Assembly (NCBI GenBank): GCA_003284375.1
Contig: QBVL01000010.1
Span: 1 to 43,454, forward strand
Direction of reading: 5' to 3'
DNA length: 43,454 nt
Source: Prochlorococcus sp. AG-311-J23
Lineage (GTDB): Bacteria > Cyanobacteriota > Cyanobacteriia > PCC-6307 > Cyanobiaceae
The notes beneath the pieces are model-generated. The model was not told where the DNA came from. It ran no database searches and saw only the letters and a list, made by a program, of their open reading frames with translations. A program made the translations under genes and the position numbers. Positions 30,644-40,601 of the stretch are shown piece after piece. Each line of letters opens with the position of its first letter. Within the stretch, counting starts at the first letter, position 1.

Positions 30644-33304
30644 ATGGAAAAAAGTTCTTCCTCTCTAATTAATCCGCCGTCTCTTTCAGGAGATGAAATA
30701 AGAGAGGCGTTTATAAACTTTTTTGTAAAACATAATCATAAGAAACTAGCAAGTGCTTCTTTAATTCCAGATGATCCAACAGTTTTATTGACTATTGCAG
30801 GGATGTTACCTTTTAAGCCTATCTTTTTAGGATTAAAAGAGTCTTCTACTCCGAGAGCAACATCCAGTCAAAAATGTATAAGAACAAATGATATTGAAAA
30901 TGTAGGAAGAACTGCAAGGCATCATACTTTTTTTGAGATGCTTGGTAATTTTTCTTTTGGTGATTATTTTAAAAAAGAGGCAATTCAATGGGCATGGGAA
31001 TTATCTACTGAGGTTTTTCGACTAAATCCACAGAATATAGTCATTAGCGTTTTTAAAGAAGACTTAGAAGCAGAACAAATATGGAAAGAAGTTGTAGGGG
31101 TTGATGCAAATAGAATCATCAGAATGGGTGCTACTGATAATTTTTGGTCATCTGGAGCTACAGGACCTTGTGGTCCATGTTCGGAACTGTATTTTGATTT
31201 TAAGCCCGAATTAGGAAGTGATGAAATAGATCTTGAAGACGATAGCCGATTTATAGAATTTTATAATTTGGTTTTTATGCAATACAACCGCGACCTAAAG
31301 GGCAATCTTGAACCATTGGCGAATTGTCATATTGATACAGGAATGGGATTGGAACGAATGGCTCAAATTTTGCAAAAAAAATCTAATAATTATGAAACGG
31401 ATCTTATTTTTCCTCTCATTAAGGCAGCGGCTTTATTAGCTCAAATTAAGTATGAAACTACAAATAAAAAAAATAAAACATCATTAAAAATTATTGGAGA
31501 TCATTGCAGGGCTGTGACCCATTTAATTTGTGACGGTGTAAGTGCTAGTAATCTAGGGCGAGGCTATATTCTTCGTCGTCTCATACGGCGTATGATTCGA
31601 CATGGTCGACTGGTAGGAATTATTCAGCCGTTTTTACCTCAACTTGCTGAAATTGCTATTGAGTTGATGAATAATGCTTATCCTCAATTACTTGAGAAAA
31701 AGAAAATTATTCTTAATGAGTTAAAAATAGAAGAATCTCGTTTCCTTGAAACGCTTGAACGGGGAGAGAAACTTTTGGCAGAGATAACATCTCATAAATG
31801 TGATCTTATCTCTGGTGCGCAGGCATTTGAGCTTTATGATACTTATGGTTTCCCTTTGGAATTAACAGAAGAGATCGCGAATGAAAAAGGTATTTCTGTT
31901 GATATTAATGGTTTTGAGAACGAGATGGCAAAGCAACGTAAACGTGCAAAAGAGGCTTCTGTCAGTATTGATTTAACTGAAGAAGGTTCAATTGAAAGAG
32001 AAATTTCTTTATTTGATGAAACAAGATTTGAGGGCTATGAAAAATTAGAAACCACTTCAACTGTGATAGGCATTTTTAAAAATAACGAATCAGTAAAACA
32101 AGCTGTTCAAGGTGATTTAGTTAAGATTATAGTTAATAGAACGCCTTTTTATGCTGAGTCGGGTGGCCAAATCGGAGATAAAGGCTTAATAACGTCTCAA
32201 GATCTTGAGGTGTCTATAGAAAATGTTAGAAAAAAGAAGGATATCTTTATTCATTCTGGAATTGTTAGTACTGGAGTTCTAGAGATTAACTCATCTGTTC
32301 AGATGAATGTTACTCCATCTTTTCGTCAACGAACTACATCAAATCACACTGCTACACATCTATTGCAATCAGCTTTAAAGTTATCGATTGACTCAAGTGT
32401 AAGTCAAAGAGGTTCGTTAGTTTCAAATCATCGATTGAGATTTGATTTTAATGCTCCAAAACCTTTGACAATAAATGAACTTGAAGATATGGAAGTACGA
32501 ATAAATCAATGGATTAACGAAGATCATCCAATTCAAATTAAAACAATGCCAATTAAGGAGGCTATGGCTGCTGGTGCGTTGGCAATGTTTGGTGAGAAAT
32601 ACGGTGATGTAGTACGTGTTGTAGATGTTCCAGGCGTTTCTATGGAGTTATGCGGAGGTACCCATGTAACTCGTACGTCACAACTAGGTACATTTAAGAT
32701 TATTAATGAGACAGGTATTGCCTCAGGTATTAGACGAATAGAGGCTATAGCTGGTCCATCAGTTTTAGATTATTTTAATGAACGTGATTTGGTAGTTAAG
32801 GAGTTAAGTAAATCATTCAAGGTTCAATCATATGAAATTGTTGAGAGAGTCTCGTCCCTTCAACTGGAACTGAAAGATAAAACAAAAGAACTTATTAAAG
32901 TAAAGAATGAACTCGCTTTGGCGAAGGCATTGGGTTTAGCGAGTTATGCAAAATCTGTTGGCAAGAGTAAATTATTAATTAGACGTTTAGATGGAGTTGA
33001 CGGATCTGGATTGCAATCTGCGGCTTCAAGTTTGCTAGATAATTTAGGTAAGTACTCTGCTGTCGTTTTTGGAGGTATTCCAAATCAGGATATCGAAAAT
33101 AAATTAGTTTTTGTTGCTGCATTTTCTCCTAATTTAGTCTCAGATGGCTTACATGCAGGCAAATTTATAAGCGGGGTTGCAAAAATGTGTGGTGGTGGTG
33201 GTGGTGGTCGTCCAAATCTTGCCCAAGCAGGTGGTAGTCAACCTCAATCGTTAGATGTAGCTTTAGAAAAAGCAAATGAGGATTTGACTGAACAATTATC
33301 TTAA
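30644..33304 (+). CDS. alaS: Alanyl-tRNA synthetase
   Basis: Attaches alanine to tRNA-Ala and clears mischarged serine. The 886-residue length is standard. The class II catalytic domain covers the first third (motif 2 around RTARHHTFFEMLGNFSFGDY). The editing domain has SNHTATHLLQSAL and CGGTHV, the zinc-binding residues. The C-terminal oligomerisation domain has the glycine-rich CGGGGGGRPNLAQAGG. The gene ends 1 base from the speA stop (convergent). Upstream, 30350-30643 is AT-rich with no recognised gene. Confidence 0.98.
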   Translation: MEKSSSSLINPPSLSGDEIREAFINFFVKHNHKKLASASLIPDDPTVLLTIAGMLPFKPIFLGLKESSTPRATSSQKCIRTNDIENVGRTARHHTFFEMLGNFSFGDYFKKEAIQWAWELSTEVFRLNPQNIVISVFKEDLEAEQIWKEVVGVDANRIIRMGATDNFWSSGATGPCGPCSELYFDFKPELGSDEIDLEDDSRFIEFYNLVFMQYNRDLKGNLEPLANCHIDTGMGLERMAQILQKKSNNYETDLIFPLIKAAALLAQIKYETTNKKNKTSLKIIGDHCRAVTHLICDGVSASNLGRGYILRRLIRRMIRHGRLVGIIQPFLPQLAEIAIELMNNAYPQLLEKKKIILNELKIEESRFLETLERGEKLLAEITSHKCDLISGAQAFELYDTYGFPLELTEEIANEKGISVDINGFENEMAKQRKRAKEASVSIDLTEEGSIEREISLFDETRFEGYEKLETTSTVIGIFKNNESVKQAVQGDLVKIIVNRTPFYAESGGQIGDKGLITSQDLEVSIENVRKKKDIFIHSGIVSTGVLEINSSVQMNVTPSFRQRTTSNHTATHLLQSALKLSIDSSVSQRGSLVSNHRLRFDFNAPKPLTINELEDMEVRINQWINEDHPIQIKTMPIKEAMAAGALAMFGEKYGDVVRVVDVPGVSMELCGGTHVTRTSQLGTFKIINETGIASGIRRIEAIAGPSVLDYFNERDLVVKELSKSFKVQSYEIVERVSSLQLELKDKTKELIKVKNELALAKALGLASYAKSVGKSKLLIRRLDGVDGSGLQSAASSLLDNLGKYSAVVFGGIPNQDIENKLVFVAAFSPNLVSDGLHAGKFISGVAKMCGGGGGGRPNLAQAGGSQPQSLDVALEKANEDLTEQLS

Positions 33305-33305
33305 T

Positions 33306-35249
33306 TCAGCTCTGTAGGTAAGTACTTTGACGGAGGCTTGCTTCTACATGCTCTATTAGTTTTTGTGCATCATGGATTTTTAGATGCCCGCCTTGAATAG
33401 CTAATTCGCTTGATTTTCGTAATCGTTCTAATAATAGTTCTGGATCATGCTCCAAATATTCAAGAACATTTGATTTTGTATTCCCACGAATGACATGCTC
33501 AACTTTATAGTTCCCTTTTTCTGTAAATCTTATATGTACTGCATTAGTACTCCCAAATAAATTATGTAAATTTCCCATTACTTCTTGATAGGCGCCACCC
33601 AAGAAAAGACCAATCAGATATTTTTCGTCTTGATTAAATTCATGAAGAGGTAGCAAGTTTTTAATTTTTCCATTATCAATAAATTGATCAAGTTTTCCGT
33701 CTGAATCACATGTTAAATCTGCAAAGTGACCAAGTTTTTTCGGTTCTTTGCTAAGCCGATGGATTGGCATAATAGGAAAAACTTGATCAATTGCCCAAGT
33801 GTCTGGAGCTGATCTAAATACGGAAAGATTTGCGTAATACGTTACGGCTAAGCTTTCACTTAATTTCTTTAGTTCTTTAGGTAGAAGTATGTTTTTTGGT
33901 AACTGATTAACTATTGTTTTTGCACAGGCCCATGTCAACTGCTCAGCTTTTGCGCGTTCAACTAAATCTATATAACCGAGTCGAAAAGCTGCAAGTGCAT
34001 CTGCTTTAAATTTAAGAGAATCATTCCATGCTTCTTGTAGTTTGGCTAAATCTTCTTTTTTCTTAAGTTCTAGAGAGTTAATATGGACTAATGTTTCACG
34101 TAAATTTCTGACAGAGAGACATTCTTTTTCGTCTTCTTTAGGAATATCAGAAGGTAACGAATTTTTACCTAGAATATTGAAGATTAAAATCGAAAAGTGA
34201 CTAGCAATAGCTCTTCCACTCTCTGTAATTAAAGTGGGCAGTTGTATCTTTTTTGATTCACAACATTCTTTAATTGTTGCTACTACATCATTTGCATAAT
34301 TTTGAAGTGAATAATTAGTTGATGCTATTGAGGCAGTTTGACTACCATCGTAATCAATACCTAAACCGCCTCCAACATCTAAGTATCCCATAGGCGCCCC
34401 AAGATTAATTAATTCGGCATAAATTTGTCCTGCTTCTTGTAAGGCATCTTTTAAAACACCTATATCGTTAATTTGGCTCCCTAGATGAAAGTGTAAAAGC
34501 TTTAATTCATTGAGAAGATTTGCTTTTTTTAACCTTTTGATTGCTTTCAATATTTCTGGAATTGAAAGTCCAAATTTCGACTTGTCACCAATCGAGCTAC
34601 TCCATCTTCCACTGCTTTGACTCGATAGCTTGGCTCGTATTCCTATGAGTGGCGATGCTCCGAGTAACTTACTAGATTTGATTATAAGATCAACATCACT
34701 TGCTTGTTCTACAACTACTATAGGTTGACGTCCAAGCTGACGTGCTAAAATAGCTGTTTCAATATAACGTTGATCTTTATAGCCATTACATATGAGTAAG
34801 GCTTTAGGATTTTCTAGGATTGATAAAGCAATTAGTAACTCTGGTTTGCTTCCAGCCTCTAAGCCAAAATTCCATTTGGAACCGCAAGTGATTAATTCTT
34901 CAACTACGTGACGCTGTTGATTACATTTGATTGGAAATACACCTTGGTATTTTCCTTGATATTGGTAGTCATTAATCGCTTTTTCAAAAGCTTTATGTAA
35001 GTTTTTCAAGCAGTCTTCGAGAATATCGTCAAATCTTATTAACAGAGGAAATCTTAGTTTTCGACTTTCGAGTTCATCTAAGAGTTCCATCAAATCATGA
35101 GATTTGTTTTTGGAACCGTTAGGACAAATACTAATATTCCCTTTTTCATTGATAATGAAATAACCCTTTCCCCATCGATCAATCCCATAGAGGTCTGAGC
35201 TATGTTGGATAGTCCAATAAGGAGATTGATTAGTATTTTTCACAGCCAT
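33306..35249 (-). CDS. speA: Biosynthetic arginine decarboxylase
   Basis: PLP enzyme making agmatine from arginine at the start of polyamine synthesis. The 647-residue length fits the biosynthetic SpeA type. The N-terminal part of the barrel has GVFPIKCNQQ with Lys108 as PLP anchor, then NFGLEAGSKPEL and HFHLGSQI (PLP-binding), and GGGLGIDYDG binds the phosphate. The C-terminal part has FLGGAYQEVMGNLHNLFG, with the active-site region of alanine racemase-fold decarboxylases. It is convergent with alaS and divergent from ndk (142 bases between starts). Confidence 0.96.
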   Translation of the reverse strand: MAVKNTNQSPYWTIQHSSDLYGIDRWGKGYFIINEKGNISICPNGSKNKSHDLMELLDELESRKLRFPLLIRFDDILEDCLKNLHKAFEKAINDYQYQGKYQGVFPIKCNQQRHVVEELITCGSKWNFGLEAGSKPELLIALSILENPKALLICNGYKDQRYIETAILARQLGRQPIVVVEQASDVDLIIKSSKLLGASPLIGIRAKLSSQSSGRWSSSIGDKSKFGLSIPEILKAIKRLKKANLLNELKLLHFHLGSQINDIGVLKDALQEAGQIYAELINLGAPMGYLDVGGGLGIDYDGSQTASIASTNYSLQNYANDVVATIKECCESKKIQLPTLITESGRAIASHFSILIFNILGKNSLPSDIPKEDEKECLSVRNLRETLVHINSLELKKKEDLAKLQEAWNDSLKFKADALAAFRLGYIDLVERAKAEQLTWACAKTIVNQLPKNILLPKELKKLSESLAVTYYANLSVFRSAPDTWAIDQVFPIMPIHRLSKEPKKLGHFADLTCDSDGKLDQFIDNGKIKNLLPLHEFNQDEKYLIGLFLGGAYQEVMGNLHNLFGSTNAVHIRFTEKGNYKVEHVIRGNTKSNVLEYLEHDPELLLERLRKSSELAIQGGHLKIHDAQKLIEHVEASLRQSTYLQS

Positions 35250-35391
35250 TTTTGCGATAACAAAGTTGCCAAGTTTTGATCATTCACGATTAATACAATT
35301 AAATCTAAGAACAGTTTTATTAAGTGTCATGTTTTACTTGCCAAGAGGGCAGATTTAGGAAGACTATGGCTTCATATTATTAAATATCGCA

Positions 35392-35847
35392 ATGACTTTG
35401 GAAAGAACCTTTGTTGCTATCAAGCCAGATGGTGTGCAAAGAGGTTTAATCGCTGAAATACTTGGACGATTTGAAACTAAAGGATTCAAATTAGTTGGCT
35501 TAAAGCAACTAACACCAAGCAAAGAACTTGCTGAAAAACACTATGGTGTTCACAAAGATCGTCCTTTCTTCTCAGGTTTAGTTGATTTCATCACTAGTGG
35601 ACCTGTTGTAGCGATGGTTTGGGAAGGTGATGGTGTTATTGCAAGTGCGAGAAAATTGATTGGAGCAACAAAGCCTCTTGAGGCGGAACCTGGAACTATT
35701 AGAGGTGATTTGGCTGTGAATATTGGTCGTAATGTCATTCATGGTTCTGATGGTTCTGATACGGCAGTTTTTGAAATTAACTTATGGTTCCAAGAAAATG
35801 AGCTTGTTGATTGGAATCCATCAGATCAAGCATGGAGAGTTGAATAA
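35392..35847 (+). CDS. ndk: Nucleoside diphosphate kinase
   Basis: Transfers the gamma phosphate between nucleoside triphosphates and diphosphates. The 151 residues match the family. They start with [20 protein letters not shown]; GNxIHGSD is present as [10 protein letters not shown], with the phosphorylated His117. It converges with thiO, with 35 bases between stops; the thiO end contains a strong hairpin that could serve as terminator. Confidence 0.97.
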   Translation: MTLERTFVAIKPDGVQRGLIAEILGRFETKGFKLVGLKQLTPSKELAEKHYGVHKDRPFFSGLVDFITSGPVVAMVWEGDGVIASARKLIGATKPLEAEPGTIRGDLAVNIGRNVIHGSDGSDTAVFEINLWFQENELVDWNPSDQAWRVE

Positions 35848-35879
35848 TTTATTCAACGTCAAAATCTTTTTGTGAGCGG

Positions 35880-35912
35880 TTTTTAAAATCTGTCCCATCT
35901 GAAATGGGACAG
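35880..35912 (-). terminator. Terminator hairpin inside the end of thiO
   Basis: CTGTCCCAT (35890-35898) and ATGGGACAG (35904-35912) form a 9-base stem with a 5-base loop. On the minus strand it is followed by ATTTTAAAAA. It coincides with the last nine codons of thiO. The perfect stem plus T-rich tail fits a factor-independent terminator built into coding sequence; it could also stop read-through from ndk. Confidence 0.55.
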
Positions 35913-36986
35913 TAAACTATCTTCCTCATTACTTAAAGGGGTTGAGCAAATTGATTTTCCAATTAATTCTGAAGTTATCGCTGCCAATAGAACTCCATTG
36001 CGATGATGCCCAGTAGCAAGCCAGAGTCCATTAATTGATGACATTCCCAATAAAGGTCCTTCGTCGGGTGTGCATGGACGAAAACCCCACCATCTCTCCA
36101 TATGAGGTAGTTGATTAAGTTCAGGAATAATGGATTGAATTCCTTTTTGAAGCTCGCTTTGCCCATTTGGAGTGAGCCCTGTCTGGAAGCCTGCTTCAGG
36201 CTCACTAGTTGCCCCTACGATTATTAGACCGTCATCTCTTGGAACTAAGTAAATTCCAGGTCCAAAAACAATTCTTTTAAGAATCTGTTTTGGACCCTGA
36301 ATAGATAACATCTGGCCTTTAACAGGAAAAATAGGTAATGTTTTAAAAATTTGTTTACTCCAGGCTCCGCAGCAGAGAACTGCCTCTTCACTTTTTAAAT
36401 GATTGATATTTCCATTAATGTCTTTAATTTTGACCCCATTAAACTTGTTTAGATCTTTCATTATTTCAACCACTTCAACTCCTTCTTGAAAGTGAACACC
36501 TAATTCAAAGCAAGCTTTTTCAAGTGCTCTCATTAAAAGTCTTCGATTATCGATTTGACCGTCTTGCTTAAACAGTAAACCTAATTTCCATTTTTCCGAG
36601 AGTCCCGGAACTTCTTTTATGAGCTCATTTCTGTTTAGCTTTCTACCAAATTTATATGTTGGATAGGATTCACAGTCTTTGTGGCTTTCAAAGGGAACAA
36701 CAATCCCACAAGTTTTGAGACCACATGACATTTTGCTATTTGTCTCAATGTTTTCTATCCATGTTGGGTGTCTTTGAAGACTACTTTGACCAAGATTTAA
36801 AAGATTACCTTGAAGTCCTTCAGCGTGAGGGGCGAGCATTCCAGCAGCAACAAATCCTGCTGCTTCACGTCTGCTTCTACTTAAGACTTCTACGCGTTTG
36901 CCTCTTTGAGCAAGTTCATGGGCTATTGCAAGACCCATTAATCCTCCTCCGAGGATTAACAATGGTTTTTCTTTTAAGACACCCAT
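35883..36986 (-). CDS. thiO: Glycine oxidase-like FAD-dependent oxidoreductase
   Basis: 367 residues of the DAO family. The N-terminal FAD motif is ILGGGLMGLAIAHELAQRG, followed by E35-type acidic strand end (VEVLSR). GAATxxxAGM appears as AAGFVAAGMLAPHAEG. The C-terminal motif GLWLATGHHRNGVLLA is typical of ThiO. It makes the imine used for the thiazole of thiamine. This links functionally to thiL at the left edge, though the genes are far apart. It is divergent from gatB with 99 bases between starts. The last codons overlap a terminator-like hairpin. Confidence 0.88.
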   Translation of the reverse strand: MGVLKEKPLLILGGGLMGLAIAHELAQRGKRVEVLSRSRREAAGFVAAGMLAPHAEGLQGNLLNLGQSSLQRHPTWIENIETNSKMSCGLKTCGIVVPFESHKDCESYPTYKFGRKLNRNELIKEVPGLSEKWKLGLLFKQDGQIDNRRLLMRALEKACFELGVHFQEGVEVVEIMKDLNKFNGVKIKDINGNINHLKSEEAVLCCGAWSKQIFKTLPIFPVKGQMLSIQGPKQILKRIVFGPGIYLVPRDDGLIIVGATSEPEAGFQTGLTPNGQSELQKGIQSIIPELNQLPHMERWWGFRPCTPDEGPLLGMSSINGLWLATGHHRNGVLLAAITSELIGKSICSTPLSNEEDSLLSHFRWDRF

Positions 36987-37085
36987 TGCTTGGATTTGGA
37001 AAATGTTATTTTCAATGTTTTAGATTACGCTAGCGTCCATGACTGAGCTTTTCTTTCATAGGATTCATATATCTAGGTTAAATCA

Positions 37086-38561
37086 ATGTCAGAATCAAAA
37101 GTTTCTTGGGAAGTTGTAATCGGATTAGAGACGCATGTGCAGTTGGGGACTAAGAGCAAAATATTTACTAGTGCATCAACAACCTTCGGTGACGATCCAA
37201 ATACTCATATCGACCCAGTAGTTTGTGGATTGCCAGGCACTTTGCCAGTCCTAAATAAAAAGGTTCTGGAATATGCAGTAAAAGCAGCGATGGCATTGAA
37301 TCTAAATATTGCCTCTCACAGTAAATTTGATAGAAAGCAATATTTTTATCCAGACTTACCAAAAAATTATCAAATCTCTCAGTTTGATGAACCTATTGCA
37401 GAAGATGGTTGGATAGAAGTAGAAGTAGCTGAAAAAGGTAAAGAAACTTATGTCAAAAAAATAGGCATTGAAAGACTACATATGGAGGAAGATGCAGGGA
37501 AACTGGTGCACGCAGGTAGTGATCAATTATCAGGTTCCACTTATTCTTTGGTTGATTACAATAGAGCAGGAGTAGCACTTGCAGAAATAGTTAGTAAACC
37601 TGATTTAAGAACAGGTAGAGAGGCTGCGGAGTATGCAGCTGAAGTTAGAAGAATCATGCGTTATTTAGGAGTATCTGATGGGAATATGCAGGAAGGTTCC
37701 TTGCGATGTGATGTGAATATTTCAGTCAGACCAACTGTTAATGACCCATTTGGCACAAAAGTAGAAATAAAAAATATGAATTCATTTTCAGCTATTCAGA
37801 AAGCTTGTGAATATGAAATTAAGCGGCAAATTAAAGCTTATGAATCTGGAGAAGAAGTAAAACAAGAAACGAGGTTATGGGATGAAGGTAAACAACTGAC
37901 TAAAAGCATGAGATCCAAAGAAGGCAGTAGCGATTATCGTTATTTTCCCGATCCTGATCTAGGTCCTATTGAAGTAAGTAATGATTTAAAAGAAAAATGG
38001 CGTTCAGAATTACCAGAATTGCCAGCCGCAAAAAGAAATAGATATTCAGCTGATCTTGGTCTTTCTATTTATGATGCGAGAGTTTTGACTGATGAATCTT
38101 CAATGGCGACATATTTTGAAAAAGTTGTTAACGAAGGTGGAGCAGCTAAAACTTCAGCAAATTGGATAACTGGAGATATAGCTGCCTATATTAAGTCTAA
38201 TAGATTAACATTCGATCAATTATCTTTTCAGCCTAAAGAATTAGCAGAAATGTTGAAAATGATTGATACTGGAGAAATAAGTGGCAAAATTGCTAAAGAA
38301 ATTTTACCTGAACTATTAAGTCAAGGTGGTTCTCCAAAGCAATTAGTTCAAGAACGTGGTTTAGGTATGATTGGTGATCCTAAAGTTATTGAAGAAATCA
38401 TTAATCAATTGATCCTTAAGCATCCAAATGAGGTTGAATCTTTTAGGTCTGGGAAGAAGAAATTGTTAGGCTTTTTTGTTGGTCAATTAATGAAGGAAAC
38501 AAAAGGTAAAGCTGATCCAAAACTCGCTAATCAAATATTAAATGAAAAATTACAAGGTTAG
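37086..38561 (+). CDS. gatB: Aspartyl/glutamyl-tRNA(Asn/Gln) amidotransferase subunit B
   Basis: GatB, with GatA and GatC, converts Glu-tRNA-Gln (and Asp-tRNA-Asn) to the amide form. The 491-residue length fits. It starts WEVVIGLETHVQLGTKSKIF and contains CGLPGTLPVLNK, RKQYFYPDLPKNYQISQFD, the HMEEDAGKL zinc/kinase region, and MRSKEGSSDYRYFPDPDLGP. The C-terminal part has the YqeY-like helical domain. The stop overlaps the coaE stop by four bases (convergent). Confidence 0.97.
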   Translation: MSESKVSWEVVIGLETHVQLGTKSKIFTSASTTFGDDPNTHIDPVVCGLPGTLPVLNKKVLEYAVKAAMALNLNIASHSKFDRKQYFYPDLPKNYQISQFDEPIAEDGWIEVEVAEKGKETYVKKIGIERLHMEEDAGKLVHAGSDQLSGSTYSLVDYNRAGVALAEIVSKPDLRTGREAAEYAAEVRRIMRYLGVSDGNMQEGSLRCDVNISVRPTVNDPFGTKVEIKNMNSFSAIQKACEYEIKRQIKAYESGEEVKQETRLWDEGKQLTKSMRSKEGSSDYRYFPDPDLGPIEVSNDLKEKWRSELPELPAAKRNRYSADLGLSIYDARVLTDESSMATYFEKVVNEGGAAKTSANWITGDIAAYIKSNRLTFDQLSFQPKELAEMLKMIDTGEISGKIAKEILPELLSQGGSPKQLVQERGLGMIGDPKVIEEIINQLILKHPNEVESFRSGKKKLLGFFVGQLMKETKGKADPKLANQILNEKLQG

Positions 38562-39202
38562 AAGTTATATAATTTTTTTAACTGCTGTTTCCATGTTTCA
38601 TCATCATTAGAATTATTTATTACGTGATCTGCAAATTTTTTTTTAAAAGAGTTTTCCCATTGCGCATCAATTCTTTGATTTGCTTCTTCAAGGCTGCACT
38701 TGTCTCTTGACTGAAGTCTTTTTAATTGCAATGTTCTAGTGCAATCTACATAACAAATTTCGCTGCATAAATCTGTATAATTTTTCTCAAATAAAAGTGG
38801 AATAATTAAAATCACTACTGATTTTGATTTTAATTTTTCTAACTCTTCTCCAATTCTTTTGTTGACGAATGGATGTATTAGTCCCTCTATCCATTTTTTT
38901 TCATGATCATTTTGAAAAACTATATTGGCTAATGCTTTACGATTAATAATTTGATCATTTTTATTAGAATTTTGAATTATTTTTTTGCCATATCTGAATA
39001 AGACTTTCTTGTATATTTGACTTTCAGCTCTCAATGCTTCATGAGCATATAAGTCAGCGTCTAAAATAGGCCATTGCTTTGCTTGGTAAAGGAAATCTCC
39101 AATAATCGTTTTTCCACTGGCAATACCGCCAGTAATACCTATTCTTCTTTGCTTGCCTTTCCATCTAAGACAAAGTTTATTTGTTTGTTTTTGATCAATC
39201 AT
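38558..39202 (-). CDS. coaE: Dephospho-CoA kinase
   Basis: Last step of coenzyme A synthesis: phosphorylation of the ribose 3'-OH of dephospho-CoA. The 214 residues have the P-loop GITGGIASGKT at about 22-32, LDADLYAHEAL at about 48-58, IIPLLFEKNYTDLC with the family L-F-E pattern, and RIDAQW. The first 16 residues are a lineage extension. It is divergent from argJ, with 15 bases between starts, so the two share a tiny promoter region; it converges with gatB. Confidence 0.94.
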   Translation of the reverse strand: MIDQKQTNKLCLRWKGKQRRIGITGGIASGKTIIGDFLYQAKQWPILDADLYAHEALRAESQIYKKVLFRYGKKIIQNSNKNDQIINRKALANIVFQNDHEKKWIEGLIHPFVNKRIGEELEKLKSKSVVILIIPLLFEKNYTDLCSEICYVDCTRTLQLKRLQSRDKCSLEEANQRIDAQWENSFKKKFADHVINNSNDDETWKQQLKKLYNF

Positions 39203-39217
39203 TAATATTGATAGTAA

Positions 39218-40480
39218 GTGAAAAATGCTCTTCTGAATTTGAGTCTTTTGACATCTTCTGTATGGTCTCCAATCTCTGGCGGTATTACTACCCCTGACGG
39301 TTTTTTAGTATCTGGCATTTCTGCAGGGTTGAAGCCTTCTGGGAAGAAAGATCTTGCTTTGCTATATGCGCCTGAAGGGGCTTGTTGTAGTGGGACATTT
39401 ACTCAATCCGTGACTCGTGCTTATTGCGTGGATCTATGTATTAATCGACTTAAGGCATCTGAGGGAAAAATACGAGCTGTAGTCATCAACTCTGGGCATG
39501 CAAATGCTTGTACAGGTAGTAGAGGCAAAATTGATAGTGAAATTATCACACATGAGCTTGCTCAACGCCTGGGATTGTCTGATGAAGTAGTTTTGATATG
39601 TTCAACGGGTGTTATTGGTGAGCCAATACCTGTTGAAAGGGTTAATAGTCACTTGGATCTCCTTATAAATAGATTAGATAAGGATGCATCTCTGGATGCG
39701 GCGAATGCAATTTTGACAACCGATCTTCAGGTAAAGCAAATTGCATATCAAGCAGATTTAGGGGGAAGACGAATATCTATTGGAGGAATGGCTAAAGGCT
39801 CAGGTATGATTCATCCTTCAATGGCAACAATGTTGAGTTATATTACGTGTGATGTAGGCGTAAACTATACTATATGGTCTGAGATGATAAAGCGAGTTGC
39901 AGAATCATCTTTTAATTCTATTACAGTTGATGGAGATACGAGCACAAATGATACATTTTTAGCTTTTTCTTCTGGGGAAGAATTAGATCCAAGATATTTA
40001 TCAATTCTTGAAGATGGACTCCATTTAACTGCCCAACACTTGGCTAAATCTATTGCACGGGATGGAGAAGGGGCTAATTGTTTGATTGAGATAAAGGTTG
40101 AAGGTGCTTCAAGTGATTTAGATGCTCGTCTAATAGCTCGGACAATTGCGTCATCTTCTTTGGTTAAAACTGCAGTCAATGGTTCCGACCCAAATTGGGG
40201 AAGAATCATTGCGGCACTTGGTCGTGCAGGAACTTCTTTTGATTTTAATGACGTCAAATTATGGATCGGACCTTATGAAATATTTTCTAATGGCACACCT
40301 TTGGACTTTGATAGACAAATTGTGAGCAAGTTTATGAAAGCAAGATTAACAGGCAAATATTTGATCGATGATCTTATTAGAATCAGATTAAGGATAGGGA
40401 AAGGAATAGGCTCTGCAACTGCTTGGGGATGTGATTTATCTGATCAATATGTCCGTATCAATGCCGACTATACGACCTAA
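39218..40480 (+). CDS. argJ: Bifunctional ornithine acetyltransferase / N-acetylglutamate synthase
   Basis: ArgJ moves the acetyl group from N-acetylornithine to glutamate in the cyclic arginine pathway. The precursor is cleaved autocatalytically before the nucleophile Thr204 in GSGMIHPSMATML. The 420 residues also show VINSGHANACTG, TVDGDTSTNDT and VKTAVNGSDPNWGRI. The start is GTG at 39218; nearby in-frame TTG codons would shorten it by about ten residues and fit the usual start closer to SPISGGITTPDGF. The last ten codons (VRINADYTT, stop at 40478) are duplicated at 42405, marking this 3' end as an apparent insertion target. Confidence 0.96.
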   Translation: MKNALLNLSLLTSSVWSPISGGITTPDGFLVSGISAGLKPSGKKDLALLYAPEGACCSGTFTQSVTRAYCVDLCINRLKASEGKIRAVVINSGHANACTGSRGKIDSEIITHELAQRLGLSDEVVLICSTGVIGEPIPVERVNSHLDLLINRLDKDASLDAANAILTTDLQVKQIAYQADLGGRRISIGGMAKGSGMIHPSMATMLSYITCDVGVNYTIWSEMIKRVAESSFNSITVDGDTSTNDTFLAFSSGEELDPRYLSILEDGLHLTAQHLAKSIARDGEGANCLIEIKVEGASSDLDARLIARTIASSSLVKTAVNGSDPNWGRIIAALGRAGTSFDFNDVKLWIGPYEIFSNGTPLDFDRQIVSKFMKARLTGKYLIDDLIRIRLRIGKGIGSATAWGCDLSDQYVRINADYTT

Positions 40481-40535
40481 AGTGTGATCTTAGAGACATA
40501 AGTTATATCAAGCGATTTGGAGGGTATTTAATACG
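40452..40535 (+). repeat. argJ 3'-end direct repeat, copy 1 (native)
   Basis: The last codons of argJ (GTCCGTATCAATGCCGACTA, then TACGACCTAA) and the following about 55 bases (AAAGTGTGAT, TTATATCAAGCGA, TGGAGG) match the copy at 42405-42486 with a few substitutions and small gaps. Read in frame, both end in I-N-A-D-Y-T-T-stop. Confidence 0.85.
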
Positions 40536-40600
40536 CCCCTTTTAAAGTGTGACCTAAGTGTGATGTAGATTTTTCAAAAGTGTGATGTTGTTATCTTATC
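40475..40600 (+). repeat. AAGTGTGAT-type direct repeats, left group
   Basis: Four occurrences in one orientation: at about 40479 (AAAGTGTGAT), 40544 (AAAGTGTGAC), 40554 (AAGTGTGAT) and 40578 (AAAGTGTGAT). The same motif recurs on the other side of the DUF4214 gene. Spacing and uniform orientation suggest binding sites of one protein, for instance arm sites of a recombinase; this is inference. Confidence 0.6.
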
Positions 40601-40601
40601 G

